A stretch of DNA of 64,000 nucleotides from Candidatus Parabeggiatoa sp. nov. 2 (GCA_002085445.1 NBMI01000011.1:18143-82142), one strand, 5' to 3'; counted from the first letter of the stretch, positions 19,406-29,977 are shown. Program-made: numbers and translations. The notes: generated by a model from the sequence alone, not told the origin.

Positions 19406-19418
19406 GACATCGGATTTC
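19388..19418. repeat. AAATCCGATGTC hairpin overlapping the cyclase stop
   Basis: Same palindrome as at 13173-13205. The cyclase stop codon falls in its loop, so the repeat both ends the protein and may terminate the transcript. Confidence 0.6.
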
Positions 19419-19489
19419 TAAAACACGTCATTTACAAACAACAGGTTCATTTTTAATTTTTCATTGGTATATAAGAGGCGGAGTTTGTT

Positions 19490-20053
19490 ATGATTCAAAC
19501 ATTCGGCGATGTCATTGACGAGCCAGCCCGTTACAAAGAATATTTAATTCTAGAATTTTCGCCTAGCACGGCCCCGCTCAGTCAAATATGGCGAAATAAT
19601 GGCGTATCGGCCGATTTTATGGCCGACTACTTAACCACTTTCTTTGAAAATGATTGGGCTAGACAAAAAGAAATTAAGGAAACCGTGGGCTACATTGCCA
19701 ACGAATTGTTGGAAAATGCTATGAAATTTTATGACAAAACCTCACATTGCTCGATTCGCGTTCAACTCTACTGGTGTAGCGACTGTATGCTATTCTTCGT
19801 CACCAATAGCATTCCTTCCCAAGCCGTCGCTGCGTTTCAAACTTACCTCCAAGTGTTGACAAGCACCGAGCCAGAGGAATTATGGATGGAAAAGCTAACA
19901 AACAATTTAGACCAAGATAACCAAACCCAGTCTGGGTTAGGCTTACTAACGATGCTGCTTCATCATGAAGCCAAACTCCGCTGGAAGTTTGAAACCCTGA
20001 GAACCGATCCGGACGTGATTGTTGTTACCACTGTCGTGCAATTGACAATTTAA
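19490..20053 (+). CDS. SiaB/RsbW-like ATP-binding protein (DUF6272-like)
   Basis: 187 residues with a GHKL-type N-box (NELLENAMKF, about residues 70-80) and a G-box (SGLGLLTMLLHHEAKL, about 147-162), the two hallmarks of small anti-sigma/switch kinases; the length fits the SiaB/DUF6272 group. A Shine-Dalgarno sequence (GGCGGAG) precedes the ATG. It lies just before a large protein ending in a PP2C phosphatase domain, as in Sia and Rsb partner-switching systems, where kinase and phosphatase act oppositely on a STAS protein. No STAS gene is visible here. Family assignment is by motif only. Confidence 0.7.
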   Translation: MIQTFGDVIDEPARYKEYLILEFSPSTAPLSQIWRNNGVSADFMADYLTTFFENDWARQKEIKETVGYIANELLENAMKFYDKTSHCSIRVQLYWCSDCMLFFVTNSIPSQAVAAFQTYLQVLTSTEPEELWMEKLTNNLDQDNQTQSGLGLLTMLLHHEAKLRWKFETLRTDPDVIVVTTVVQLTI

Positions 20054-20469
20054 CCGACTTACCCCTCACCCTTATGCATCAAGGTAAGGTTTTTGCATAC
20101 ATACAAGCTCCCCCAATTTATAAGTTTGTAGTAGGCGATTCATCGCCCAAATAAGTTTGTAGTAGGCGATTCATCCAATGCCGCCTAGTGGCTAAAGCCA
20201 CTACTACAAACTATAGACTTTCATAAAAATAGAGTAAAAGAAATCTAAAAGAAATCCGATTTTTTTGAAAAATCGGATTTCTAACCTATATATAAGTTTG
20301 TAGTAGGCGATTCATCGCCTACTACCAAACGTTAGTTTGGACGACTGCCAAACGTTAGTTTGGACGACTGTGTACTAATGGGTGGTATGAAGATTTCCGC
20401 CTTCCTGCAATAGTTATTTAACTGATAACTGATAACTGATAACTGATAACTGATAACTGATAAAATCTG
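20054..20469. other. Intergenic region of REP-like palindromes and heptamers
   Basis: Contains at least four GTAG-type palindromes (two with GGCGAT arms, one with GTGGCTAAAGCCAC), an AAATCCGAT hairpin at about 20250-20283, a duplicated CCAAACGTTAGTTTGGACGAC and the TAACTGA array. No gene is seen. Confidence 0.7.
20419..20460 (+). repeat. Six tandem TAACTGA heptamers
   Basis: Exactly 42 bp of perfect TAACTGA units, ending nine bases before the ATG at 20470. TAACTGA arrays are known from marine Beggiatoaceae, which supports the taxonomic placement and suggests a regulatory role. Confidence 0.9.
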
Positions 20470-23400
20470 ATGAAATTATCTTTCCGCCTCAAAATTGGGT
20501 TAGCTATATCCCTTTTAGCTGTCAGCATGACCAGTACCAGTGTTTATTTCTTTTATTCAAACACCTACAGCATTGTTCTCAACCAAATGACCAAGCGTTT
20601 AAAAGATGTTGGTCGTACCGGTACGTTTTTGCTTGATGAACAAGCCAGAGCGTATATTAAGAAAATAACCAAGGCACTGGAGCAAGATTCATTACCCATT
20701 ACCCCCGACAGGTTGGACATAGAAGAAGGGGATACGGCCTTCAGCTTAGCACCTGAAGTCGCTGAAAAGTATATCGCTTCAACAGACTTCCAAGAATTGG
20801 TGCAACGACTCAGGCAAATTAAAGAAGCGAGTCGTCAACAAATCGTGCCGCTGAGACACATTGACAGCAGTTCGGTCGATTCTAGCTTAGATCCGCCACT
20901 ACTTCACTACGTTTACATTTTGGTCAAAATGCCCCAATCTCCTCAAGGCAACATTTTAAAATTTATTGCCGATGCGGATTATGAGGATGATACGCCGCCG
21001 GGCACTTTATATGCCATTGATAAAACTGAAGTTTCCATATTTATGGAAGCCTTCCAGAAGGGTGAAGCAAAAGCCACAAACGTTTTTACCCCCGACAAGT
21101 GGGGAATTTTCCTCACAGCGATTATTCCCATTAAAGATAAACACAACAACGTCATTGCCGTGCTTGGACTTGATGTCGATGTAGCCAGTGAAGCCAATCA
21201 GCTTTATAAATTAAAGTTTATTTCCCTCACTATTATCGGTATTAGTTTAATTCTGTCACTCTTAGTGGCCTATTTGATGGCCCGTTTATTGACTCGTCCC
21301 ATTGCTAAATTGCGTAACGGCGCTGAACAAGTGCGTCTTGGCAACTTTGACACCGTTATTGTTATTAAAAGTCACGACGAATTTGAATTGCTTGCCAACT
21401 CCTTTAATAGTATGGCAAAACAATTAAAAGTCTTTTTTGAAACCCTAGAGACTAAGAATCTGGAATTGCGCCAAATGGATCAACTTAAGGACGATTTTCT
21501 GGCTAACACTTCCCACGAAATAAGAACGCCTCTCAATGGCATTATCGGCATTGCTGAATCGTTGATAGAAGGTGCTACCGGTGAATTACCCGAAAGTACC
21601 CAATCGAATCTGGCAATGATTGCCGACAGTGGCAGACGGCTTGCCCATTTAGTCAATGACATCCTTGATTTCTCCAAACTCAAGCAAAAAAATCTTGACT
21701 TGCAACTTAAGCCCGTCGGTGTGAGAGAAATCACCGAAGTTGTGTTAGCCTTCAGCCAACCGCTGGTGGCGCAAAAAGAGGTACAGCTTATTAATGCCGT
21801 TCCACCTGACTTGCCACTCGCCCACGCCGACGAAAATCGCTTGCAACAAATTCTCTTTAACCTTGTTGGTAATGCGATAAAATTCACTCACCGTGGTAGC
21901 GTGGTTGTTGCCGCTGACATTGTCGAAAACCCTAAGCCTTTTTTAGCCATCAAGGTTTACGACACTGGCATTGGTATCCCAGAAGACAAGTTAGACAAAA
22001 TCTTTCAATCCTTTGAACAAGCGGATGGTGGAACCGCGAGAGAATACGGTGGCACTGGCTTAGGTTTAACGGTGAGCAAACAACTGGTGGAATTGCACGG
22101 TGGGCAAATTGGGGTTGAATCCACCGTTGGCAAAGGTTCGTGCTTTTTCTTTAGCTTGCCCTTTTCAGAAGGTCGACTAGAATATCGCCAAGCGTCATTT
22201 TCTCAATTGAACCGTCAATCCTTGGCTGACAGTAATCAATCGCTTTCCGTCACATCAGTACAACCTGTGTTCGAGGCGGTTGGCGATATCAAAATTCTCA
22301 TTGTTGATGATGAACCCGTCAATCGTCAGGTACTTGTCAACCATCTCTCACTACAACATTATGTGGTTGTCCAAGTCACTAATGGCATGGAAACATTAGA
22401 ACTGATTCAGGCGGATTTCAAACCCGACTTGGTTTTACTCGATGTCATGATGCCTAAAATGACCGGCTATGAAGTGTGCCGTCAACTGCGCGAGCAGTTT
22501 TCACGAAATGAACTGCCTATTTTAATGTTGACGGCTAAAAATCAAGTATCAGACATGGTAGAAGGATTTGAGGCCGGCGCCAATGATTACCTGACAAAAC
22601 CCATTTCAAAAGACGAACTCTTAGCCAGAGTCAAAACCCATCTTGAAAACGCCAAACTCTACGCCGAAGTTCAAAAAAGTGAGAAAACACTAACGCAATT
22701 CCTAGAAGCCATGCCGGTGGGCGTGTTTGTAGTCGATGCCAATGGTCAACCTCACTACATCAATCGAACCGCCCAACAGATTTTTGGCAAAGGTGTCGTG
22801 TCTGATGTCACCATCGACAAATTGGCTGAAGTTTATCAAGCCTATCTCGCAGACACAAACCAAATGTACCCCACTGAGCGTCAACCCCTCGTGCGAGCCT
22901 TGAAGGGCGAAAAAACCAATATTGAAGATATGGAAATTCATCAAGGCGATAAAATTATTCCCATAGAAGCTTGGGGAACGCCTATCTATGATGAACATGA
23001 CAACATGACTTATGCCATTGCTGCCATTCAAGACATCACCGAGCGTAAACGAGCGGAAGCAGAACGGATTCGCCTTGAGCGACTCAAAGCCGAAAATCTC
23101 CGCCTAAGTACGGAACTCAATATTGCTCGGCAACTGCAACAGATGGTTTTACCCACAGAAGAGGAACTGAATCAAGTGGCCGGCCTAGAAATCGCCGCGT
23201 TTATGGAACCGGCAGACGAAGTGGGTGGCGACTACTACGACGTACTACAGCATGAAGGGCGCGTTATCTGTGGCATTGGTGATGCAACCGGACATGGTTT
23301 AGAAAGCGGTTTATTGATGCTAATGGTACAAACCGCCGTGCGAACACTATTGGTTAATAATGTCACTAATCCAGTCCAATTCTTAAGTGTCATCAACCGC

Positions 23401-23862
23401 ATGATTTATGACAACTTGCAGCGGATGAAGGTGAATAAAAACCTCACCCTTGCCTTACTAGACTACTCTAATAACCAACTGCGTTTGAGTGGGCTACATG
23501 AAGAAATGATTGTCGTGCGCTCTGGCGGCATTATTGAACGGATAGACACGATACCGTTAGGTTTCGCAATCGGACTAGTCGATGACATTGCCGAGATGAT
23601 AGCCGAACAAACAGTCTCATTGAATGCCGGAGATGTGGTAATACTTTACACCGATGGGATTACAGAAGCAGAAAATATTGAAGGCAAATTGTATGGATTA
23701 GAGCGGCTTTGTGAAATCGCCCGTCAACATTGGCAACACTCAGCCTCTGAAATTCGGCAAGCTATCATCAACGATGTGCGCCAATACATTGGTGAACAAA
23801 AGGTGTTTGATGACATCACGTTGTTGATACTTAAACAAATAGGCGATAACTCATCCGGCTAA
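20470..23862 (+). CDS. Hybrid sensor kinase with receiver, PAS and PP2C (RsbU/SpoIIE) phosphatase
   Basis: 1130 residues. Helix 8-30, periplasmic sensor about 35-245, helix 248-272, HAMP 273-325. HisKA with His349 (TSHEIRTPLNG), HATPase (NLVGNAIKF, DTGIGIPEDKL, GGTGLGLTV), receiver with Asp658 (VLLDVMMPKMTG), PAS about 735-860, coiled coil, then a PP2C domain with its metal ligands (GGDYYD 919-924, IGDATGHG 936-943, TDGITEAE 1061-1068, FDDITLL 1113-1119). It therefore couples a phosphorelay to a protein phosphatase. The upstream small ATPase is the likely opposing kinase. No Shine-Dalgarno sequence is present; a TAACTGA array abuts the start. The PP2C part is paralogous to the one at 53048. 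Confidence 0.95.
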   Translation: MKLSFRLKIGLAISLLAVSMTSTSVYFFYSNTYSIVLNQMTKRLKDVGRTGTFLLDEQARAYIKKITKALEQDSLPITPDRLDIEEGDTAFSLAPEVAEKYIASTDFQELVQRLRQIKEASRQQIVPLRHIDSSSVDSSLDPPLLHYVYILVKMPQSPQGNILKFIADADYEDDTPPGTLYAIDKTEVSIFMEAFQKGEAKATNVFTPDKWGIFLTAIIPIKDKHNNVIAVLGLDVDVASEANQLYKLKFISLTIIGISLILSLLVAYLMARLLTRPIAKLRNGAEQVRLGNFDTVIVIKSHDEFELLANSFNSMAKQLKVFFETLETKNLELRQMDQLKDDFLANTSHEIRTPLNGIIGIAESLIEGATGELPESTQSNLAMIADSGRRLAHLVNDILDFSKLKQKNLDLQLKPVGVREITEVVLAFSQPLVAQKEVQLINAVPPDLPLAHADENRLQQILFNLVGNAIKFTHRGSVVVAADIVENPKPFLAIKVYDTGIGIPEDKLDKIFQSFEQADGGTAREYGGTGLGLTVSKQLVELHGGQIGVESTVGKGSCFFFSLPFSEGRLEYRQASFSQLNRQSLADSNQSLSVTSVQPVFEAVGDIKILIVDDEPVNRQVLVNHLSLQHYVVVQVTNGMETLELIQADFKPDLVLLDVMMPKMTGYEVCRQLREQFSRNELPILMLTAKNQVSDMVEGFEAGANDYLTKPISKDELLARVKTHLENAKLYAEVQKSEKTLTQFLEAMPVGVFVVDANGQPHYINRTAQQIFGKGVVSDVTIDKLAEVYQAYLADTNQMYPTERQPLVRALKGEKTNIEDMEIHQGDKIIPIEAWGTPIYDEHDNMTYAIAAIQDITERKRAEAERIRLERLKAENLRLSTELNIARQLQQMVLPTEEELNQVAGLEIAAFMEPADEVGGDYYDVLQHEGRVICGIGDATGHGLESGLLMLMVQTAVRTLLVNNVTNPVQFLSVINRMIYDNLQRMKVNKNLTLALLDYSNNQLRLSGLHEEMIVVRSGGIIERIDTIPLGFAIGLVDDIAEMIAEQTVSLNAGDVVILYTDGITEAENIEGKLYGLERLCEIARQHWQHSASEIRQAIINDVRQYIGEQKVFDDITLLILKQIGDNSSG

Positions 23863-25003
23863 AAACCAACCTTGGAGGTAGTGATATACTCAACATGGCC
23901 ATAACTTGGATTTCCTGGGGCGCTGCCCCAGGCTGTATTAATATCGCCCCGTTGGGGCTAAAAGCTAGTTACTTAAGTTATTTTTGTTTCTCAAAAAGTC
24001 TAATTTGTTCCCTTCTTGAGTATAGTACAACGGATTTGGGGTATAAACGGATTTTTTAGAGGCATTGTCTGTTCGTAGTAACGTGAGTTCGATTTGAAAT
24101 ATCAATGAGTTATAAAAATATTCGTTATATCAATTATTAAGTGATAATGAATTAATTATCAATCAGTTAAAAACAAAATCCATAAGCTGTACTTACTTCT
24201 TCCAGTTGATGGCCCACAAATATTCTGTTTTAAGCTATTAATGCTAAGGGCTTAATATAAAAAATGTCGTTTTAATCAATTAATTGTCATAAAATAATTG
24301 ATTAAGAGATGATTTAGATAACTTATTGAAAAGTAGAACTTACGTTAGTAGGTGATTAATCAGCTTTTTTTCAGTTCGTTCGTAGTAGATGATTTATCAC
24401 CTTAATGGCACTTACTTAATAAATTTTTGTTGTGCAAGAACAGCTAGGTAGTTACACTGGCTTTAATAATACGCACCAAAGGGGCTAGGTTTTAAAGCCC
24501 CAACGGGGCGAAATTAATATAGCCAGGGGCAACGCCCCTGGAACTTAATTCCTTAAGTCACCTTTGTTCGTAGTACTCAATGATCAAGTTTTTTCGTGCG
24601 CCCAAACACCCAAGGATTGTTATAAAAACGGATTTCTTAGCAATGAGAAGAGAATGAACAAATTCGAGAAAATTTTAGCTTTCCTTGGAAACTAAAATCG
24701 AAGTTAATTAGCGATTCAATCAGCAAATGCTTTTGATAATAAAAAGTTGACTGACATGATTTGATGCTTGCCTCTAAAATTCCTTATTAGATACAATCCT
24801 TGTAGATATGAGTTTCTAAAATACCTTATTAGAAACAATCCTTGTAGATACAAGTTTGTAAAATTCCTTATTAGATACAATCCTTGTAGATATAAGTTTC
24901 TAAAATTCATTATTAGATACAATCCTTGTAGTTAATTATAAGTTTCTAAAATCCCTTATTATATACAATCCTTGTATATTTTCATTCGTATAAAAAATAC
25001 GTC
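23863..25003. other. 1.1-kb intergenic region of repeats
   Basis: No gene supported. It contains two GCCCC(A/G)ACGGGGCGA-type repeats followed by CCAGGGGC...GCCCCTGG palindromes (about 23910-23965 and 24490-24545), AT-rich inverted repeats (24290-24310) and five 42-bp repeats. A minus-strand frame at 24716-24922 arises only because 42 is divisible by three. Confidence 0.7.
24776..24985. repeat. Five tandem 42-bp repeats, locus 1
   Basis: The word ACAATCCTTGTA starts at 24793, 24835, 24877, 24919 and 24965, giving spacings of 42, 42, 42 and 46. Between copies the sequence reads CTAAAATTCCTTATTAGAT with small changes. It is the reverse complement of arrays near 30040-30325 and 34022-34232. Confidence 0.9.
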
Positions 25004-25916
25004 ATGAATTTAATTAGTGCCTCACGTCGAACTGACATACCACACTACTTTGCCAAATGGTTTGCTGAACGGCGCAAAGCTGGTTTTGCTGAATTCCGAA
25101 ATGCTTTTGGAGGTAAAGGGCGCGTTTCGTTGCATAATGAAGAGGTTTTGGGGTATTTATTCTGGACAAAGTATGCCCATTCCTTCCAAAGCCAACTCCA
25201 AGCACTACGAGATTCCTTATGTGTTTCAATACACCATCACCGGATACGGCCATGATCTGGAGCCCCACATTCCTAGACTTGAAAATGTGATTGATGACTT
25301 TATCGCTATCAGCAAGACTTTGCCATCGCCTGAGTGCATACAATGGCGTTATGATCCCATTGTGATTTCCAAGGACTGCCCAGTGAAATTTCACTTGGCT
25401 CACTTTCGGGCTATTGCCAGCGCCCTTCAGGATTACACCCGAATTGTAAACGTCTCCTTCCCAGAACCTTACGCTAAAACGGTCAGAAGAATGAATGAGT
25501 TAGTGGAAGTTCAATATCGTCAACTAAACCCGAGACATAAACTGGTTTCAACCCGCTATCCAAACCTATTACAAGTGGGCCAACAAGCTCATATTTTACT
25601 CGACAGTTTGGTCAGCATCGCCGCGGAATATCTGATAGAACTGCGGATTTGCAGTAATCCAGAATGGTCATCATTGCCGAACTCGCAATGTTGTAGTCTA
25701 GCACTTTTCGCACCTTATGGCACAGAACTCGTTAACCAGATCAATCAACTAGAACAAAGCCCTTCTCGACAAGGCTGTCACTGTCTGAAAACCATTGATA
25801 TTGGAATGGATAACACCAGCGTGAGCGGATGTCGCTATTGTTATGCGGTGCAATCTCAAGAAACGGCTGTGAGAAACTTTAAGCAACATGATCCCCAAAA
25901 AACGATGCTGCGGTAA
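25004..25916 (+). pseudogene. DUF1848 family protein, frameshifted
   Basis: The N-terminal frame (MNLISASRRTDIPHYFAKWF, GRVSLHNEEVLGYLFWTK) and the second frame (VFQYTITGYGHDLEPHIPRL, IQWRYDPIVISKDC, CRYCYA near the end) together make one DUF1848 protein of about 300 residues. The frame changes at about 25197-25207, between QSQLQAL and HYEIPYVF. The C-terminal cysteines (CHC and CRYC) suggest an iron-sulfur or metal site; the family's function is unknown. A 42-bp repeat array lies immediately upstream. A sequencing error could explain the break. Confidence 0.8.
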
Positions 25917-25973
25917 TTGGGGGCCATATGCTGAGACTTCTTGGTTAAAAAATAATCGGCACCCAACGCCTCA

Positions 25974-26093
25974 ATGTCATTAAGTTAAACAATAAAACAC
26001 CTACAAAAAGTATCAATAATTAAGCGCGACAGAGGGCCATAACTTAATTTTAAAACCTCAAAAATATTTTATGGCCCTCAAAATCGATACGCC
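25974..26093. repeat. Partial CAATGtCATTAAGTTAA element with GAGGGCCATAA inverted repeat
   Basis: Closely matches the left part of the element at 63232, including AAAACACCTACAAAAAGT and GCGCGACAGAGGGCCATAA. GAGGGCCATAA and TTATGGCCCTC form an inner inverted repeat. The right terminal repeat is missing. Confidence 0.65.
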
Positions 26094-26188
26094 TAACGTT
26101 TGGACGGGGAGTCCAAGATTTATCTTGGACATCCAAACTTAGGAGTCAAACTTAGGAGTCCAAGATTTATCTTGGACATCCATAAAAA

Positions 26189-27844
26189 CTACCACAAAAT
26201 ATTGGCAACATCCCCATATTCTTTCACAAACTGCACCTTCACGCCCTCACGCACATTGTCAGGCAACTCATCAAAATCGCGTTTGTTGGCTTCCGGCAAA
26301 ATCAAGTCAAAAATCTTAATCCGCCGGGCCGCAATCACTTTTTCACGAATGCCGCCCACCGGCAAGACTTGCCCCGTCAGTGTCAATTCGCCCGTCATGG
26401 CAATCTTTTTCTCAACTTCCTGTTCTTTTGCCAAAGACAGTAACGCACTTGCCATTGTAATACCAGCACTCGGCCCATCTTTAGGCGTTGCCCCGGCGGG
26501 TACGTGGAGATGAAGAAAGGCCTTTTCAAAAAAGTCTTTCTTGACACCAAATGCATCCCATTGTGATACGAGGTAGCCATAAGCAATTTCGGCCGACTCT
26601 TTCATCACGTCGCCCAGTTGCCCCGTGAGTTTAAAGCCGCGTGTGTAGTTGTGAATGCGACTGGCTTCCACGCTTAAGGTTGCTCCGCCCATCGGTGTCC
26701 ACGCTAAGCCGGTGACGACACCCACACCTTTTATCGCTTTTTCATTTTCAAACAAAGGCTTACCCAAATAATCTGACAACTTATCTGGGGTAACTTCGAT
26801 AGGCGGTTCGGTACCTTCTAGGATTTTGAGGGCGACTTTGCGTGTGATGGAGCCTATGCGTTTTTCTAGGTTACGCACCCCCGGTTCGCGGGCGTAATCT
26901 TCAATGATGCCGGACAGGGTTTCATCAGGGAGGCTTAATTGCTCGGCTTGCAAGCCTGATTTTTCGATTTGGCGTTTGACCAAGTGTTTTTTGACAATTT
27001 GCAATTTTTCGCTGGCGATATAGCCCGACAGTTTAATCTGTTCCATGCGATCCAGCAGCGGCGCTGGTATGGTATCGAGTTGATTGGCCGTACAAATAAA
27101 CAGCACTTTGGAGAGATCAAAACGCACATCGAGATAATGATCAAGAAAATCAAAGTTTTGTTCAGGATCAAGCACTTCTAACAGGGCCGAGGCCGGATCG
27201 CCGCGATACGAGGTACCGATTTTGTCAATTTCATCCAGCATGATGACGGGATTAGCGTATTCGACTTCTTTCATCGCTTGGAGAAATTTACCGGGCATGG
27301 CACCGATATAAGTGCGGCGATGGCCTTTAATTTCGGCCTCATCATGGATACCACCGACGGAAAATCGAAAAAAGGCGCGGCCTACCGCCGATGCAACGGA
27401 ACGACCAACAGAGGTTTTGCCGACACCTGGCGGCCCCACTAATAATAGAATCGTGCCACTAATGCTACCTTTCAGTTTGCCGACGGCCAAAAACTCCATA
27501 ATGCGATCTTTGACATCCTTTAAGCCTTCATGATCACGCTCTAGCACTTCGCGTGCTTCTTTCAGCTCCAGCTTGTCATCAGAAAATTTTCCCCAAGGCA
27601 TCAAAGTTAGCCAATCCAGATAGTTACGAGTGACGGCGTATTCTGGCGAACCGACTTCCAACATCGACATTTTGTCGAGTTCTTCATCAATGCGTTTTTG
27701 GGCAGCTTCTGGAACCGTGATTTCTTTGAGACGTTCCTTGAATTTATCAATTTCGGTCGTGCGGTCATCTTTTTCTATCCCCAACTCTTTCTGAATGGTT
27801 TTGAGTTGTTCGCGCAAGAAAAATTCCCGTTGATGGTTTTCCAT
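26189..27844 (-). pseudogene. lon: Lon protease, AAA+ and proteolytic part (C-terminal piece of split gene)
   Basis: 551 codons starting within MENHQREFFLREQLKTIQKE. It has Walker A (GPPGVGKTSVGRSVA), Walker B (VIMLDEIDKIG), sensor regions and the Ser-Lys protease dyad (Ser in PKDGPSAGITMAS, Lys in REKVIAARR). ATP-dependent degradation of damaged and regulatory proteins is the known role. The frame does not join the upstream N-terminal piece: about 40 residues of the usual coiled-coil linker between LQDILET and KMENHQREFF are missing and the frame shifts near 27850. No Shine-Dalgarno sequence precedes the internal ATG. The product may be absent, or two pieces may be made. Confidence 0.9.
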
Positions 27845-28521
27845 CTTTTCGGGCGAGTTTCCAGAATGTCCTGTAATTCGGTTTTACTGGCCATCGTTAA
27901 ACTGGCCGAAAAATCCGCTAACGGAGACGGATCTTCAGGACTGGAACGCTGAAGAAATATCTTGAGTTCTTCGTTATAAAGCGGATTCAGTGGCAGTAAC
28001 TCTTTGATGGTATTGATAACGGCCAAAACGTAGGGCTTAACTTCTTCTACATCGTCATCGCGAGTTTCAGGATGATAAATAGGCCTGACGATAAAGGGGT
28101 GTTGTTCAGACACCCACTCCTCAATACTAAACCGTTGCAGCCCTTCTACCACTATTTGTAATTGATCTTCCGTATGAGCAACGCGGTGCAACCGACAAAG
28201 CGTGCCCATGCGGTAAAAATCTTCGGTTTTCGCCTCGTTGATATCATCTGTTTGGACAACCACCAATCCCAGCAATTTGTGGGAGGAGTCCGCAATCAGT
28301 TTGACCGTTTTTTCCCAAGGATCAGTCTCCACAATCAATGGAACGATCTGGTGAGGAAAGAAGGGGCGATTAGCCAGTGGTAAAATGGGCAATAGATTTG
28401 GGAGTACCTCTTTGAACGAGATGATTTCCGTATTGCTTTGTTTGGTGCCTTCTGTGGCATTTTCATCGGGGGTGTTTTCAGTGTTTTCAGGCGGTATTTG
28501 TTGTTCTGCTTCGGTGTTCAT
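27775..28521 (-). pseudogene. lon: Lon protease N-terminal substrate-binding domain (5' piece of split gene)
   Basis: 248 codons: an acidic leader, then the Lon N domain (LPILPLANRPFFPHQIVPLI, LGLVVVQTDD, GTLCRLHRVAHTEDQLQIVV, GLQRFSIEEW) up to ASKTELQDILET. After that the reading continues out of frame (RPKRWKTINGNF) over 70 bp of the downstream piece. The leader of about 40 residues rich in Glu, Asn and Thr before the domain is unusual for Lon. The break results from a deletion in the linker rather than a single-base error. Confidence 0.88.
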
Positions 28522-28635
28522 GTTGACTTTTCCGCTTACTAAAAATAAACTGGGTTATTAAATTGGGGTGGAAGGATATACCAGCGGGGTTTTGAAAACC
28601 CCGCTTACTATTGAAATGAGCAGGAGAAATAAACC

Positions 28636-28902
28636 ATGATAACAGTAGAAACAATTAACGAGACCACATTCAAGGTGACAGTCAAGGGCCGCACAGAGAC
28701 GACTCACCGAGTGACCGTCTCTTCCTCGTATTACGAAAAGTTGACGGGCGGTGATGTGTCACCGGAAACGCTGGTAGAAAAGTCCTTTGACTTTCTACTG
28801 GCGCGGGAGAGCAACACGAGTATTTTGAGCGCTTTCGATCTGCCCGTCATTGGTCAATATTTTCCTGAGTATGAGTCCAAAATACAGAAGATGCTTAAAT
28901 AA
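28636..28902 (+). CDS. Small conserved protein of unknown function
   Basis: 88 residues. The beta-rich N-terminus (VETINETTFKVTVKG, THRVTVSSSYYEKL) and the end ARESNTSILSAFDLPVIGQYF resemble a small family I have seen in bacterial genomes as hypothetical proteins. A good Shine-Dalgarno sequence (GCAGGAGAAA) precedes the ATG. It is divergently placed to lon. No function is proposed. Confidence 0.75.
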   Translation: MITVETINETTFKVTVKGRTETTHRVTVSSSYYEKLTGGDVSPETLVEKSFDFLLARESNTSILSAFDLPVIGQYFPEYESKIQKMLK

Positions 28903-28904
28903 GG

Positions 28905-29034
28905 TAGGACTTACGCATTGACTTTCATTAATTGATTGAATATTCAGTCAGTTACGTCTAAAAGGCCTAACAAAGGTATTTGGAAGGTTATTAACTAAAA
29001 TCAATTGCTTAGTTTGCTGAGTGCGTAAGTCCTA
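28905..29034. mobile_element. MITE-like element, TAGGACTTACGCA family, copy 2
   Basis: 130 bp with perfect 13-bp inverted ends TAGGACTTACGCA and TGCGTAAGTCCTA. It begins two bases after the stop of the preceding gene. The interior shares CAGTNAGTTACNTCTAAAAGG and AAAATCAATTG with the copy at 32334. Confidence 0.8.
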
Positions 29035-29590
29035 TAAGGAGCCCAGAAAAAATAATCTGCCCCATTAAGCCAATGCTTAAGCTTATGGCTAAAGCCATAA
29101 AGCGAACCCTAACGGGTTGTTCAATAATGCGAATATCGATCTGAAAAATGAAAATGTAGAATGAACAAAGATGTCATTTCGATTTCGACGAGAGGAGAAA
29201 TCTTGAGAAACCTTATAAAATCACTTTCAATGAATATGTTTTTATAAGTTATTGATTTTATAAGATTAAATTTAACACTTAATTCGCATCAATAGAGTTT
29301 TTTAATCGCAGCCTTGGCAAAAGCCAAGGCTTTTGCTTAAGCAGTGACACCTTAAACGAGGGGCGATTGGCATCTATCTACTGTACGTCTCAGGGTAGTG
29401 GCAATCAATGGCTACATTTTCCACGTCCTTAAACCCAAATGCCCTTGAGGGAGATGGGGTGGTGAAACTCATTTTAATTCTAAATTGCTGTTTTTATTAT
29501 TTATTTAATAAAATGAACAAAAGTTGGCTCAACTTATCGATCCCTTGGAAGTTGAGTCAAGCACCACCCCGGGTGAGGCTGAAAAGGACA
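29035..29590. other. Intergenic region, no gene seen
   Basis: Contains a degenerate copy of the ATTGATTTTATAA...CTTAATTCGCAT repeat (about 29240-29290), GGCTTTTGCCAAGGC palindromes and AT-rich sequence. The plus-strand frames at 29408 and 29524 overlap the antisense of the next gene and look like shadows. Confidence 0.5.
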
Positions 29591-29977
29591 TTATGCCGGC
29601 ACCGCCGATGAATGATGATCCACAATCATCCAGTTATCACCTTCCCGCTTGTAGACAAAACTGTAGCGAGCCGGGATACTCAGCATTTTGCCGTCGCGCT
29701 CATGGAAGAAGGTGTAATAGCCACTGTTGATGGCAATGTCGCCGTAAACCCGTATCTCTGGGTGGTAGTAAATGGTTTGCAAATTTTTCATTGCCATAAA
29801 ATGCTCAAAGTAGTCCTTAATTTTTTCAGGTGTAGTACGCATGATCGGTGAAACTGTTCCCCATAAGACGGCATCTTTGGCGTAGAATGAGGTGACGGTT
29901 TCTGGATAGGTGGTAGTGACGGCTTCTATCCATTTATCGAAGGCGGCGAGTACGCTCGCTTTTTCAGCGTCTTGCAT
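29591..29977 (-). CDS. SnoaL/CaMKII-association-domain-like protein (DUF4440/SgcJ type)
   Basis: 128 residues with the NTF2-like cone fold signature: helix (ASVLAAFDKWIEAVTT), VTSFYAKDAVLWGTVSP, TPEKIKDYFEHFM, EIRVYGDIAINSGYYTF and the closing VYKREGDNWMIVDHHSS. Members are found as small stand-alone proteins of diverse or unknown activity; no catalytic residue can be assigned. It is isolated from its neighbours by repeat regions. Confidence 0.8.
   Translation of the reverse strand: MQDAEKASVLAAFDKWIEAVTTTYPETVTSFYAKDAVLWGTVSPIMRTTPEKIKDYFEHFMAMKNLQTIYYHPEIRVYGDIAINSGYYTFFHERDGKMLSIPARYSFVYKREGDNWMIVDHHSSAVPA

Noticed and set aside
24716..24922. Minus-strand frame with repeated peptide LYLQGLYLIRNF
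   Set aside because: The frame stays open only because the 42-bp DNA repeat is a multiple of three; there is no Shine-Dalgarno sequence or homology.
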